DNA of 64,000 nucleotides from an uncultured Caulobacterales bacterium (GTDB lineage: Bacteria > Pseudomonadota > Alphaproteobacteria > Caulobacterales > Caulobacteraceae). The DNA is taken from positions 62,001 through 126,000 of the forward strand of contig CAIUMD010000086.1 in NCBI GenBank assembly GCA_903900155.1. Direction: 5' to 3'. This document shows positions 52,511 to 59,282 of the stretch, one piece after another. How positions within the stretch are numbered: the first letter of the stretch is position 1; each line of letters opens with the position of its first letter. A program made the position numbers and the translations under genes. The notes under the pieces were generated by a model. The model worked only from the letters and a program-made list of their open reading frames with translations. It ran no database searches and was not told the DNA's origin.

Positions 52511-53043
52511 CGGGCGTCTCCCGCGTGAGCCATAAGGTGCTCGATGGCGCGGACCATATGCTTTTCGACCGCGCTGACCGACAGCCCCAGCCGTGAGGCG
52601 ATCGCCTGGTGGCGCAAACCGTCGATCCGACGCAGCAGGAAGATCATCCGCGTCCGCTCCGGCATGGTCATCAGCGCCGCCGCGGCCGCGTTCAGGGCCT
52701 GCTTGCCGGCATAGATGCGCGCCGGATCGAAGTCCTGGTCGCCGCTGAGATCCGGGTCCAGGGCGACGTGTTCGTCCGCGTGACGGACGATGCGGCGGCG
52801 ATAGCGATCGGCCAGCACGCTGGCGGCGGTCTGGAAGATGTAGGCGCTGGCGTGGTCGGTATTGTCGGGCGTGCCGCGCACGGTCAGGCGCAGAAAGACC
52901 TCCTGCACCAGGTCCTCGACCTCGACGGCGTTGCGCACCCGGCGGCGGAAATAGGCGGCCAGGGGTCCGCGCATCGCCGCGGCCTGGCGCGCGAAGACGT
53001 CCGCGCGCGCGGCGGCGTCGGCCTCCTCTCGCGCCATTGCCAT
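52507..53043 (-). CDS. FecI-type ECF sigma factor
   Basis: This encodes an ECF sigma factor. I start at 53043 (MAMAREEADAAARADVFARQ), five bases after GGAGG, which gives 178 residues, close to the 176 of the other FecI here. The frame opens at 53151, but the extra 36 residues are not sigma-like. Region 2 is PLAAYFRRRVRNAVEVEDLV followed by QEVFLRLTVRG, and region 4 is LRHQAIASRLGLSVSAVEKH with MVRAIEHLM. Upstream, GGGAATTC near 53132-53139 resembles the GGAA element of ECF promoters. It likely serves the 46217 receptor operon. Confidence 0.9.
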   Translation of the reverse strand: MAMAREEADAAARADVFARQAAAMRGPLAAYFRRRVRNAVEVEDLVQEVFLRLTVRGTPDNTDHASAYIFQTAASVLADRYRRRIVRHADEHVALDPDLSGDQDFDPARIYAGKQALNAAAAALMTMPERTRMIFLLRRIDGLRHQAIASRLGLSVSAVEKHMVRAIEHLMAHAGDAR

Positions 53044-53186
53044 CAGAGCCTCCGCCGCCCGGTCAGCCGACACCGGCTTCCGAAAAGGCAAAACGCAGCG
53101 TCGCTCGAAGTCCTCATCAGGTCGGTGAGGAATTCCCACCCGCGTGCGCAAGGCTAGTCAGGCGCCCCCGCCCAAGGACCGTTCCG

Positions 53187-53321
53187 ATGAGCAGGACCGC
53201 CCTCGCCCTGGCCGTCAGCCCGACGGGCCTGGCCGCTCAGGCCCGGACGAAGTCCTCCATCGTCCTGATGCACGGCGCTTTCGCCGACAGCAGCAATTGG
53301 GGCGGCGACGGGGAACTAGGG
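53187..53321 (+). pseudogene. Truncated secreted alpha/beta hydrolase (5' fragment)
   Basis: An ATG at 53187 opens a signal-peptide-like start (MSRTALALAVSPTGLAAQA) followed by RTKSSIVLMHGAFADSSNWG, the first beta strand and oxyanion loop of a common alpha/beta hydrolase family. After the Trp the sequence stops resembling a hydrolase, and within a few codons it runs into the 3' end of the convergent kinase gene. The rest of the enzyme, including the nucleophile elbow, is missing. It is the 5' stub of a gene deleted by rearrangement. The junction lies at about 53300-53321. Confidence 0.8.
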
Positions 53322-54104
53322 TCAGCCCTTGAGGTCGCGACGCTCGTCCAACCGCAGCGTCAGGTCCGCATAGGCCGGCATGTCGGACAGGATGTGACGG
53401 GTCAGGCGCTCATAGTGCTGGATAAAGGTTTCGATCTCGGTATCGCTCATCGTCCGTGCGCCTTCGCCGACGCGGACGCGCAGGTCGTGCTCCTGCTGGA
53501 TCCGCCAGCCGCGCACGACCTCAAAGCCCGGCGCGGCCAGGAGCACCAGCCGGTCGATGTGCGCGAAAAGCTCGGCATAGTCGGTGGCCAGCGCCAGGTT
53601 GACGAAACGACGCCAGACGAGGTCCGGGTCGCGCTCGGCTTCCAGGGCGTTGACCGACGCCGCCAAGGCCGCGTCGTCCTGGGCGCGCGCACCGACGCAC
53701 CAGCCTTCGAAGACCAGCACATCGATAGGACCCTGCACCGGCGTCCCGGCCGGCGCGGGATCGTCCGTGGCCTTGTCGAAGCGCGGCAGCACGACGTCGC
53801 GGCCTTGGCGGATCTGATCCAGGAGGCGGGCGCCGGCTTCGGTGTGGTGGGTGCCGGGAACGCCACGTGTCGCCAGCAGCGGATGGACCACCTGGCCCCG
53901 TCGCATCCGCTCTGCGCGCGACAGATAGAGGTCGTCGATCGACAGGGTTGCAGCCTGCAACCCCCGTGCTTGCAGCCGCGTCGTCAGCCCCTCGGCCAAG
54001 GTCGACTTGCCCGAGCCCTGTGCTCCACAGACGCCCAGGATGAACGGCCCGTCGCCGCGCCAGCCGTCCAGGGCCTGCTCGACGGCGTCAAGCGACGCGG
54101 TCAT
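53322..54104 (-). CDS. D-glycerate kinase-like P-loop kinase
   Basis: This encodes a cytoplasmic P-loop kinase of about 260 residues. Walker A is FILGVCGAQGSGKSTLAEGL, and TLSIDDLYLSRAERMRRG is the next conserved strip. HPLLATRGVPGTHHTEAG and DVLVFEGWCVGARA identify the D-glycerate 3-kinase / YGR205W-type group. I start at 54104; 14 further residues up to 54146 are possible. It overlaps the end of the hydroxyacid dehydrogenase gene by 17 bp, and the pair makes sense together: hydroxypyruvate or tartronate semialdehyde reduced to D-glycerate, then phosphorylated into glycolysis. The substrate is inferred from family and partner. Confidence 0.87.
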   Translation of the reverse strand: MTASLDAVEQALDGWRGDGPFILGVCGAQGSGKSTLAEGLTTRLQARGLQAATLSIDDLYLSRAERMRRGQVVHPLLATRGVPGTHHTEAGARLLDQIRQGRDVVLPRFDKATDDPAPAGTPVQGPIDVLVFEGWCVGARAQDDAALAASVNALEAERDPDLVWRRFVNLALATDYAELFAHIDRLVLLAAPGFEVVRGWRIQQEHDLRVRVGEGARTMSDTEIETFIQHYERLTRHILSDMPAYADLTLRLDERRDLKG

Positions 54105-55047
54105 GGGGCGGCTTGCCGTCGAAGAAGGCGTCGAGATTGTCGGCAACGCGCATGCCCATGGCCGTGCGGGTCTCCAGGGTGGCGCTGCCCAGGTGCGGCA
54201 ACAGCACCGTATTGGGCGCGGCCAACAGCACCGGGTTCACCTTCGGCTCGCCCTGGTAGACATCCAGGCCCGCGCCCGCGATCACGCCGTCGGTCAGGGC
54301 CTGGGCCAGATCGACCTCGTTCACGACCGAACCGCGCGCGGTGTTGATCAGGATCGCCGTCGGCTTCATCCGCGAGAGCAGCGCCGCGTCGACAAGATGA
54401 TGGGTCTCGGCGCCGCCCGGCGTATGCAGCGACAGCACGTCAGAGGCAGCCGCCAGGCCTTCCAGCGTCTCGTAGTAAGTCGCGCCGTCCCCATCGGTCG
54501 CGCGACGGCGGCTGTAGTAGGCGATCCGCATGCCCAGGGCCGCCTTGGCTCTCATCGCGGTGGCGCGGGCGATGCGGCCGTAGCCGACCAGGCCCAGGGT
54601 CTTGCCCGCCAGCGATTGGCCCAGCAGGTGCGTCGGCCGCCAGCCGACCCAGCGGCCCTCCCGCAATTCGCGCTCGCCCTCCCCGGCTCGCCGGCTGGTC
54701 ATCAGCATCAGCAGCACGGCCAGTTCGGCGGTCGTATCGGTCAGGACATCGGGCGTGTTGGTCACCACGATGCCCGCGGCCTTGGCGGCCTCGAGGTCGA
54801 TGTGCTCGAAGCCGACGCCGTAGTTGGCGATGATCCTCACCCGCGCGCCGGGCGCGGCCAGCACCTCGGCCGGCATCTTGTCCGAGACCGTCGGGCAGAC
54901 GGCGTCGTACTCGGCCATCGCCGCCCGCAACTGCGTGATCGTCATGGGCGTATCGGCCGCGTTCAGCGTCACGTCGTAGCACGCGGCCAAGCGCTGCTGG
55001 ACGGCGTCGGGCCATGAGCGGCTGATCAGAATCTTCGGCTTCATCAT
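54088..55047 (-). CDS. 2-hydroxyacid dehydrogenase (hydroxypyruvate/glyoxylate reductase type)
   Basis: This encodes a cytoplasmic D-2-hydroxyacid dehydrogenase of about 319 residues. The NAD(P) loop is GLVGYGRIARATAMRA, where the usual GxGxxG reads GYGRIA. The catalytic Arg is in LINTARGSVVNEVDL, the Glu in the YQGEPKVNP strip and the His in LLPHLGSATLETR. YYSRRR after the Rossmann strand suggests NADPH preference. Three start codons follow one another (TTG, ATG, ATG at 55050, 55047, 55044); I use the first ATG. It is upstream of and overlapping the glycerate kinase, which supports glyoxylate/hydroxypyruvate reduction to glycolate/glycerate. Confidence 0.92.
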   Translation of the reverse strand: MMKPKILISRSWPDAVQQRLAACYDVTLNAADTPMTITQLRAAMAEYDAVCPTVSDKMPAEVLAAPGARVRIIANYGVGFEHIDLEAAKAAGIVVTNTPDVLTDTTAELAVLLMLMTSRRAGEGERELREGRWVGWRPTHLLGQSLAGKTLGLVGYGRIARATAMRAKAALGMRIAYYSRRRATDGDGATYYETLEGLAAASDVLSLHTPGGAETHHLVDAALLSRMKPTAILINTARGSVVNEVDLAQALTDGVIAGAGLDVYQGEPKVNPVLLAAPNTVLLPHLGSATLETRTAMGMRVADNLDAFFDGKPPHDRVA

Positions 55048-55058
55048 CAACTCGGATC

Positions 55059-55205
55059 TCAGCCCCAGGTTGGGCCGAACCGCAAGGCGGGCTCGGTGAT
55101 CAGGCCCGATGGCAAAGGCTTCAGCTCAGCCATGTTCCGGAGCTGGAAGCGGTCGCCGTAGACGTTGCGCGGGGCCACGTATTCGGCCGCCCCCGGTGAA
55201 CAACC
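55059..55205 (-). pseudogene. C-terminal remnant of an unidentified protein
   Basis: About 45 codons before a TGA at 55059 read as a real C terminus on the minus strand (EYVAPRNVYGDRFQLRNMAE, then LKPLPSGLITEPALRFGPTW). The frame is open back to 55259, but that part overlaps the pectate lyase gene start of the intergenic space and has no ribosome site. I do not recognise the family. It is the second orphan C-terminal tail in the locus and sits about 1.7 kb from the truncated hydrolase, so several deletions seem to have happened here. Confidence 0.4.
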
Positions 55206-55237
55206 TTCATAGCTTCGACATCTAGGTTTTTCGCGCC

Positions 55238-56551
55238 TTACGGATGCGAAGGCGCCCACTGCTCATAGGCATCCAGAGCCTTTTGCGGGCCGGACGAATA
55301 CCAGGAGTATCCGTTGCGGCGTCCCTTGGAGATTTCGTTCACATCGTCATGGATCGTCTTGCCCCAGTCGCCGAAGATCGGCTGGCCGGTGGCGATGTCG
55401 TAGTTTCGCGACCAGATGACCGGCGCGCCGGGCTTGTCGACCAGCTTGCGCCCTTCCTCGTCGCTGACCTTGGTGAAGGCCTTGTCGCGGACGGCGTGGG
55501 CCTTCAGCCAGGCGACGCCGGCGTGGACCGAGGCCTTCACTTCGGGCGTCGGGTTGGGCTGGCGCATCAGGAACAGCAGGATATCGGTGCTCTCGGCGCT
55601 GGCCAGCGACCGCATCTCGTAGTCGCGGGCCGAGTTGGGCTTCAAGGTCAGAGGGTCGACCTGCTGCGGCCAGACGGTCCTCTTGCCGCCGACCACGACC
55701 TGGGCGTCCAGGATCGGCCGGATAGCCCGCGCCGAGGCCGCGCCGGCGGTCTTGCGCAGGGCCGGCGACGCGAAGTCGAAGCCTTCCTTGGCCTCGGCCA
55801 CGTCCTCAAGGATCATGGCCGCTTCGGCCACGGCGTTGTCGTTGAAGGTCACCGCGTCGTGGAAGCCGCCCTCGATCGGATAGATCTGCGGCCAGCCGCC
55901 GTTGGGATACTGCGCCGCCAGCAGATAGTTCACGCCCTTGAGGATGCTGGCGCGATAAGCGTCGCCCTCCTTGCCCGGAGCCTGCTGCTGGACCTTGGCC
56001 AGGAAGCGCATCTCGGTCGTGGTCGCGCCGTTGTCCAGCGTGCCCACGAAGGTCCAGAAGCGGTCGGTCGGCGTGTCGAAGCTGTCGTCCAGCGCCATAT
56101 GCTCGGCGTTGTTGGCGTAGCGCTGGCCCTTCAGGCGCGGCGGCTTGATGCGGTCCTGGTTCTTGCTCCAGCCGCCGGCGGGGGTCTGGAAACTGACGAT
56201 GGTGTCGGCGATGGCGCGGGCTTCGGCGCTGGCGTACCAGGCCGCGTCCTTGTCGAGCGGCATGTGGCCGCTGCCGGCCTCGGGCGGCGGCGGCGGGGTC
56301 TGGCCGGCGGGAAGCTCGGCCGCCAGGATCGCCTTGTCGGTCTGCATCTGGGTCTGCGAGCGCTTGATATAGGCGGCCCAAGCCGCGCGCTGCGCCGCCG
56401 GCAGCTCGGTGAGGCGCTCGGCGGTCAGCGAGCGCGCCGGCTGGTTCTTGCCGATGACCGCGGCGCCGACGGCGGCCGGCACGGCCATCATGGCCATACC
56501 CAGCAACGCCGCGCGGCGAACGCCACCGATCGAACCGTTTCTCTTCGTCAC
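55238..56551 (-). CDS. Pectate lyase, PL10 family
   Basis: This encodes a 437-residue exported pectate lyase of family PL10, which cleaves polygalacturonate by calcium-dependent beta-elimination. It starts at a GTG (56551) with GAGG just upstream; a signal peptide follows a basic stretch (RRAALLGMAMMAVPAAVGAA). Motifs are QTPAGGWSKNQDRIKPPRLK, FVGTLDNGATTTEMRFLAKV, QYPNGGWPQIYPIEGGFHDA and VTFNDNAVAEA. The C-terminal YDIATGQPIFGDWG and SKGRRNGYSWYSSGPQKAL carry the catalytic Arg and calcium ligands expected of PL10. The 273-bp leader has a cluster of ATAATG motifs. It should act with the GH28 enzyme. Confidence 0.92.
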   Translation of the reverse strand: MTKRNGSIGGVRRAALLGMAMMAVPAAVGAAVIGKNQPARSLTAERLTELPAAQRAAWAAYIKRSQTQMQTDKAILAAELPAGQTPPPPPEAGSGHMPLDKDAAWYASAEARAIADTIVSFQTPAGGWSKNQDRIKPPRLKGQRYANNAEHMALDDSFDTPTDRFWTFVGTLDNGATTTEMRFLAKVQQQAPGKEGDAYRASILKGVNYLLAAQYPNGGWPQIYPIEGGFHDAVTFNDNAVAEAAMILEDVAEAKEGFDFASPALRKTAGAASARAIRPILDAQVVVGGKRTVWPQQVDPLTLKPNSARDYEMRSLASAESTDILLFLMRQPNPTPEVKASVHAGVAWLKAHAVRDKAFTKVSDEEGRKLVDKPGAPVIWSRNYDIATGQPIFGDWGKTIHDDVNEISKGRRNGYSWYSSGPQKALDAYEQWAPSHP

Positions 56552-56824
56552 GTCCTCACCCGGCTTTTTTCAATACGAACGACGCGTGCGCGGCCCGACA
56601 TGAATCGATGACCGTCGCGCAACGCACCTTAGGCGCTTTTCTCGCGACCGCACACCATTATCCCACATAATGGACACATTGTTTACATAATGAAGATGCT
56701 TGGCTTGAGCCAGTCAAACCACCGCTTTGGCTAACCCAATTTTCCGCACGGTATGCAAATGGCCCGCTAGCCAGGCCGGTCGAGTTCTCGTCATAGGCTA
56801 TGGCCGCCGAGTTGCCCTTCAGCT
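56552..56824. promoter_or_regulatory. Control region upstream of PL10 with ATAATG repeat cluster
   Basis: This gap carries the pectate lyase promoter. Between 56652 and 56692 lie CCATTATCCCACATAATGG (7-bp inverted repeat arms, 5-bp spacer, 56655-56673) and a further ACATAATG (56685-56692). CCACATAATG also occurs upstream of the LamG/GH28 pair at 886-895. The symmetric arms fit a dimeric regulator such as a GntR- or LacI-type protein. The remainder up to 56824 shows nothing I can call. Confidence 0.5.
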
Positions 56825-57055
56825 CTAGCCGGCGGGCCGAAGTCTTCCCCAGCCGCGCTCGGAGAAGGCCACGCCTTCGCGGGCGCGCGGGCGGCTGAAC
56901 ATCGAGCCCGCGACATTAGTCAGTTGACTGACGGTCTGCACGTAGAACAGCTCGGCCGTGAGCGGCGCGAAGGTCGGCGAGCTGCCGGCCGCCTGAATGG
57001 CGTTGATGTGGTCGCCCAGCGCCTTCTGGCGTTTGGCTGCGTCCACCGCGCCAAC
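56825..57055 (-). pseudogene. Out-of-frame tail after the MFS gene
   Basis: At about 57050 the coding signal switches frame. The MFS frame becomes Arg/Pro/Ser-rich nonsense, while another frame continues with sensible protein (KRQKALGDHINAIQAAGSSP, then TAELFYVQTVSQLTNVAGSM) to a TAG at 56825. Either one indel split the true C terminus of the transporter, or a deletion fused the transporter to the tail of an unrelated gene. The tail has no membrane segment and I do not recognise it, which favours fusion. Confidence 0.5.
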
Positions 57056-58302
57056 ACCGCCATGGCGGCCGAACCGACGATCGGTCCGGCCGCCATGGTC
57101 CAGGCCAGAACCCGCAGGTCTGTCCTGGCCGCTTCCAGGACGGCGACGATGATGAGCACGCCCAGCGCCAAGGTCAGTTTGCCGCTGGCGGCGAAGACGG
57201 CGAAGGCCGCGCCTTCCTGACCTGGATAATGGCGGCTGGCCGCGTCGCTGAATGCCGCCCACTTGGCCACGCCCAGACCGCCATTGCCCAGGCCGACCAG
57301 GAAGGCCGCAAAGGCCAGCGGGAGAGGCGTGCTTGACGGCGCGACCAGGAAGATCACGGCGCCCAGCGCCTGGATCGCGGCGGTGACCAGAAACAGCCGC
57401 GTCCGATCGCGGTCCGACATGGCCAGCCAGACGGGCTGCCCCAAGGTGACGCCGACGGCGGTCGCCAGGATGATCACCCCGCCCCAGCTGGCCGAATCCA
57501 GAACCTGGGCGGCGAAATAGGGTTCCAGCTTCTGGAACAGCGGCGGAGCGATCATCATCGCCGCCATCATGGCCAGGTAAGGCGCCAGCAGGATCGCCCG
57601 GCCGCGCCCCGCCACCACGTCCCGCGTCGATCTCGGCGCGACGGCGTCATGGCGCAGCGCCCACGCCAGCAGCCCGGCGCTGAGCACGGCGGCGACAGCG
57701 GCCGCGCCACCGACCGCCATGATCATGCGCTCGCCGTCGCCGCCGGCGCGATGGGCGGCGATCAGGGGTCCTACGAAGGCCGCGACAGCGATGCTGGCCA
57801 GACCCGAACCGGCGATACGCACCGCCGCGATCCTGGCTCGCGCCGCCGGGGTGGCGGCGGCCACGCTCATCAAGGTGTTCTGCGGCACGTCGTAGAGGGC
57901 GAAACCGGCGCGGAACAGGATCACCGTCGCCAACGCCCACAGCCAGCGCCCCGGTTGCGGCGCATAGGGCGTGGCCAGGAACGCGACCAGCCCGATCGCC
58001 GCCGCGACGGCGCCCAGGGCCTGCAGCCCGCCGGCGCGTCGCGCCGTGGCCATCCGCCCTCGAAAACCAAAGCCGACCCAAAGGTCCATGCCGGCGCTGA
58101 ACACCAGGCCCACGGTCAAGACCAAGCCCATCATCGACAGCGGCAGGCCGGCGAACTCGGTCAGGAAGAAGGCGAAGACCACCTCGCCGCCATACCAGAA
58201 CAGGCTCTTGGCCAAGTGCGCCGCGCCATAGGCCAAGGTCGCGCGCCAGCCGCCCGGACGGCCCAGGCCCCAGTCGTCATGGTCAGTGTCGGCATGGCCC
58301 AT
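56920..58302 (-). CDS. MFS transporter of the GPH (sugar/cation symporter) type, 3' end frameshifted
   Basis: This encodes an inner-membrane transporter with about 12 helices (GGEVVFAFFLTEFAGLPLSM, then MGLVLTVGLVFSAGMDLWVG as the first conserved region), resembling the glycoside-pentoside-hexuronide branch. It is the third gene of the receptor-GDPD-MFS operon, 9 bp after the phosphodiesterase, so it may import the sugar, glycerol or phosphodiester made in the periplasm. The frame gives 460 residues, but the last 40 or so (after AVLARWTQPN) are typical out-of-frame sequence; the real coding frame changes near 57050. The transporter may still function, as all helices are upstream of the break. 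Confidence 0.8.
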   Translation of the reverse strand: MGHADTDHDDWGLGRPGGWRATLAYGAAHLAKSLFWYGGEVVFAFFLTEFAGLPLSMMGLVLTVGLVFSAGMDLWVGFGFRGRMATARRAGGLQALGAVAAAIGLVAFLATPYAPQPGRWLWALATVILFRAGFALYDVPQNTLMSVAAATPAARARIAAVRIAGSGLASIAVAAFVGPLIAAHRAGGDGERMIMAVGGAAAVAAVLSAGLLAWALRHDAVAPRSTRDVVAGRGRAILLAPYLAMMAAMMIAPPLFQKLEPYFAAQVLDSASWGGVIILATAVGVTLGQPVWLAMSDRDRTRLFLVTAAIQALGAVIFLVAPSSTPLPLAFAAFLVGLGNGGLGVAKWAAFSDAASRHYPGQEGAAFAVFAASGKLTLALGVLIIVAVLEAARTDLRVLAWTMAAGPIVGSAAMAVLARWTQPNARRRWATTSTPFRRPAARRPSRRSRPSCSTCRPSVN

Positions 58303-58311
58303 GCGCCAAAT

Positions 58312-59274
58312 CTAACGTCCGGCCGTGACAGTTCCTCCCCGGCCGCAGCCGCACTTGTCCAGCCAGGCGATCAGGGCGCCGGGCGCGTCGGTCTGGATGA
58401 CATTGACGCCCATGCCGATCAGGCGGCCCCAGTGCGCGTCCGGATCGCGCACCGCGTCGGCGTCGACATGGCCGGCCGCGTGGCCAGGCTGCAGCGTATT
58501 GGCCCAGACCCGCGCGGGCCGGGCGCGCAGCGCCGGCGCGCCGGCCTGGAAGAAGGCCTCGGTCGTGAAGACGACCTCGAAGGCCGGCGGCCGACGGTCA
58601 TAACGATCCGCCGCTTCGGGCAGCGGGCTGCCCTTGCGCTCGTGCAGGATCGGCATGAACAGCAGGTCCCTGCCCTTCAGCACCTCTGCCAAGGCCGGAT
58701 CGTCGGCCGGCGCGCCGCTCTTGATCAGCGCCTGGCGGACCAGGCCCATCCGCTCCAGTTCCTGGACGGCCTGGAGATTGACCTCGCCCTTGGCGTCGAC
58801 ATTGACCAGGACGCCGCCCTTGGCCGCGCGCATGGCCTGGGCGAAGGTCGGCGGCGCGGCCTTGGTCAGCAACGCCTGCGGACCGCCGGCGCCGGCCTTG
58901 AGCCGCAGCGCCTTGATCTGCGCCAGGGTGAGATCGGCGACGCGGCCCTTGCCGTTGGTGGTGCGATCGACGGTGGTGTCGTGCATCAGGATCAGGTGGC
59001 CGTCACGGGTGCGCTGGACGTCCAGCTCGACCATGTCCACGCCCAGCTTCCGGCACAGGGCGATGCCGGCCAGGGAGTTCTCGGCCGTCGTTGTCCAGCA
59101 ACCCCGGTGGGCGACCACCATCACCGGCCCGTTCGGGTCCAGGAAGCGCTCGCGCAGGGTGGCGATCCGATCGGGCCGCGGCGAGGTGGTGGCGCAACCC
59201 GCCATCACCCCCGCGACGAGAACCAGGGTCGCCAGGCGACGGAAGTCTCGAAACATCATCACTCGAAACATCAT
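58312..59274 (-). CDS. Glycerophosphodiester phosphodiesterase lipoprotein
   Basis: This encodes a GDPD-family enzyme of about 320 residues that hydrolyses glycerophosphodiesters to glycerol-3-phosphate and alcohol. The catalytic strips are VMVVAHRGCWTTTAENSLAG, MVELDVQRTRDGHLILMHDT and TVDRTTNGKG, giving His, Glu, Asp and His for metal and catalysis. The lipobox VAGVMAGC makes it a lipoprotein. The start is ambiguous: five ATGs lie between 59256 and 59277 because of an exact 15-bp tandem duplication. I chose 59274, six bases after the TGAGG that overlaps the receptor stop. It is coupled to the receptor upstream and the MFS gene downstream. Confidence 0.9.
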   Translation of the reverse strand: MMFRVMMFRDFRRLATLVLVAGVMAGCATTSPRPDRIATLRERFLDPNGPVMVVAHRGCWTTTAENSLAGIALCRKLGVDMVELDVQRTRDGHLILMHDTTVDRTTNGKGRVADLTLAQIKALRLKAGAGGPQALLTKAAPPTFAQAMRAAKGGVLVNVDAKGEVNLQAVQELERMGLVRQALIKSGAPADDPALAEVLKGRDLLFMPILHERKGSPLPEAADRYDRRPPAFEVVFTTEAFFQAGAPALRARPARVWANTLQPGHAAGHVDADAVRDPDAHWGRLIGMGVNVIQTDAPGALIAWLDKCGCGRGGTVTAGR

Positions 59275-59276
59275 CA
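59247..59276 (-). repeat. 15-bp tandem duplication at the GDPD start
   Basis: CTCGAAACATCATCA is repeated exactly at 59247-59261 and 59262-59276. On the coding strand it duplicates the five codons Met-Met-Phe-Arg-Val/Asp, so the gene keeps frame and gains extra start codons. It looks like a recent slippage event. Confidence 0.9.
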
Positions 59277-59282
59277 TGGGCC

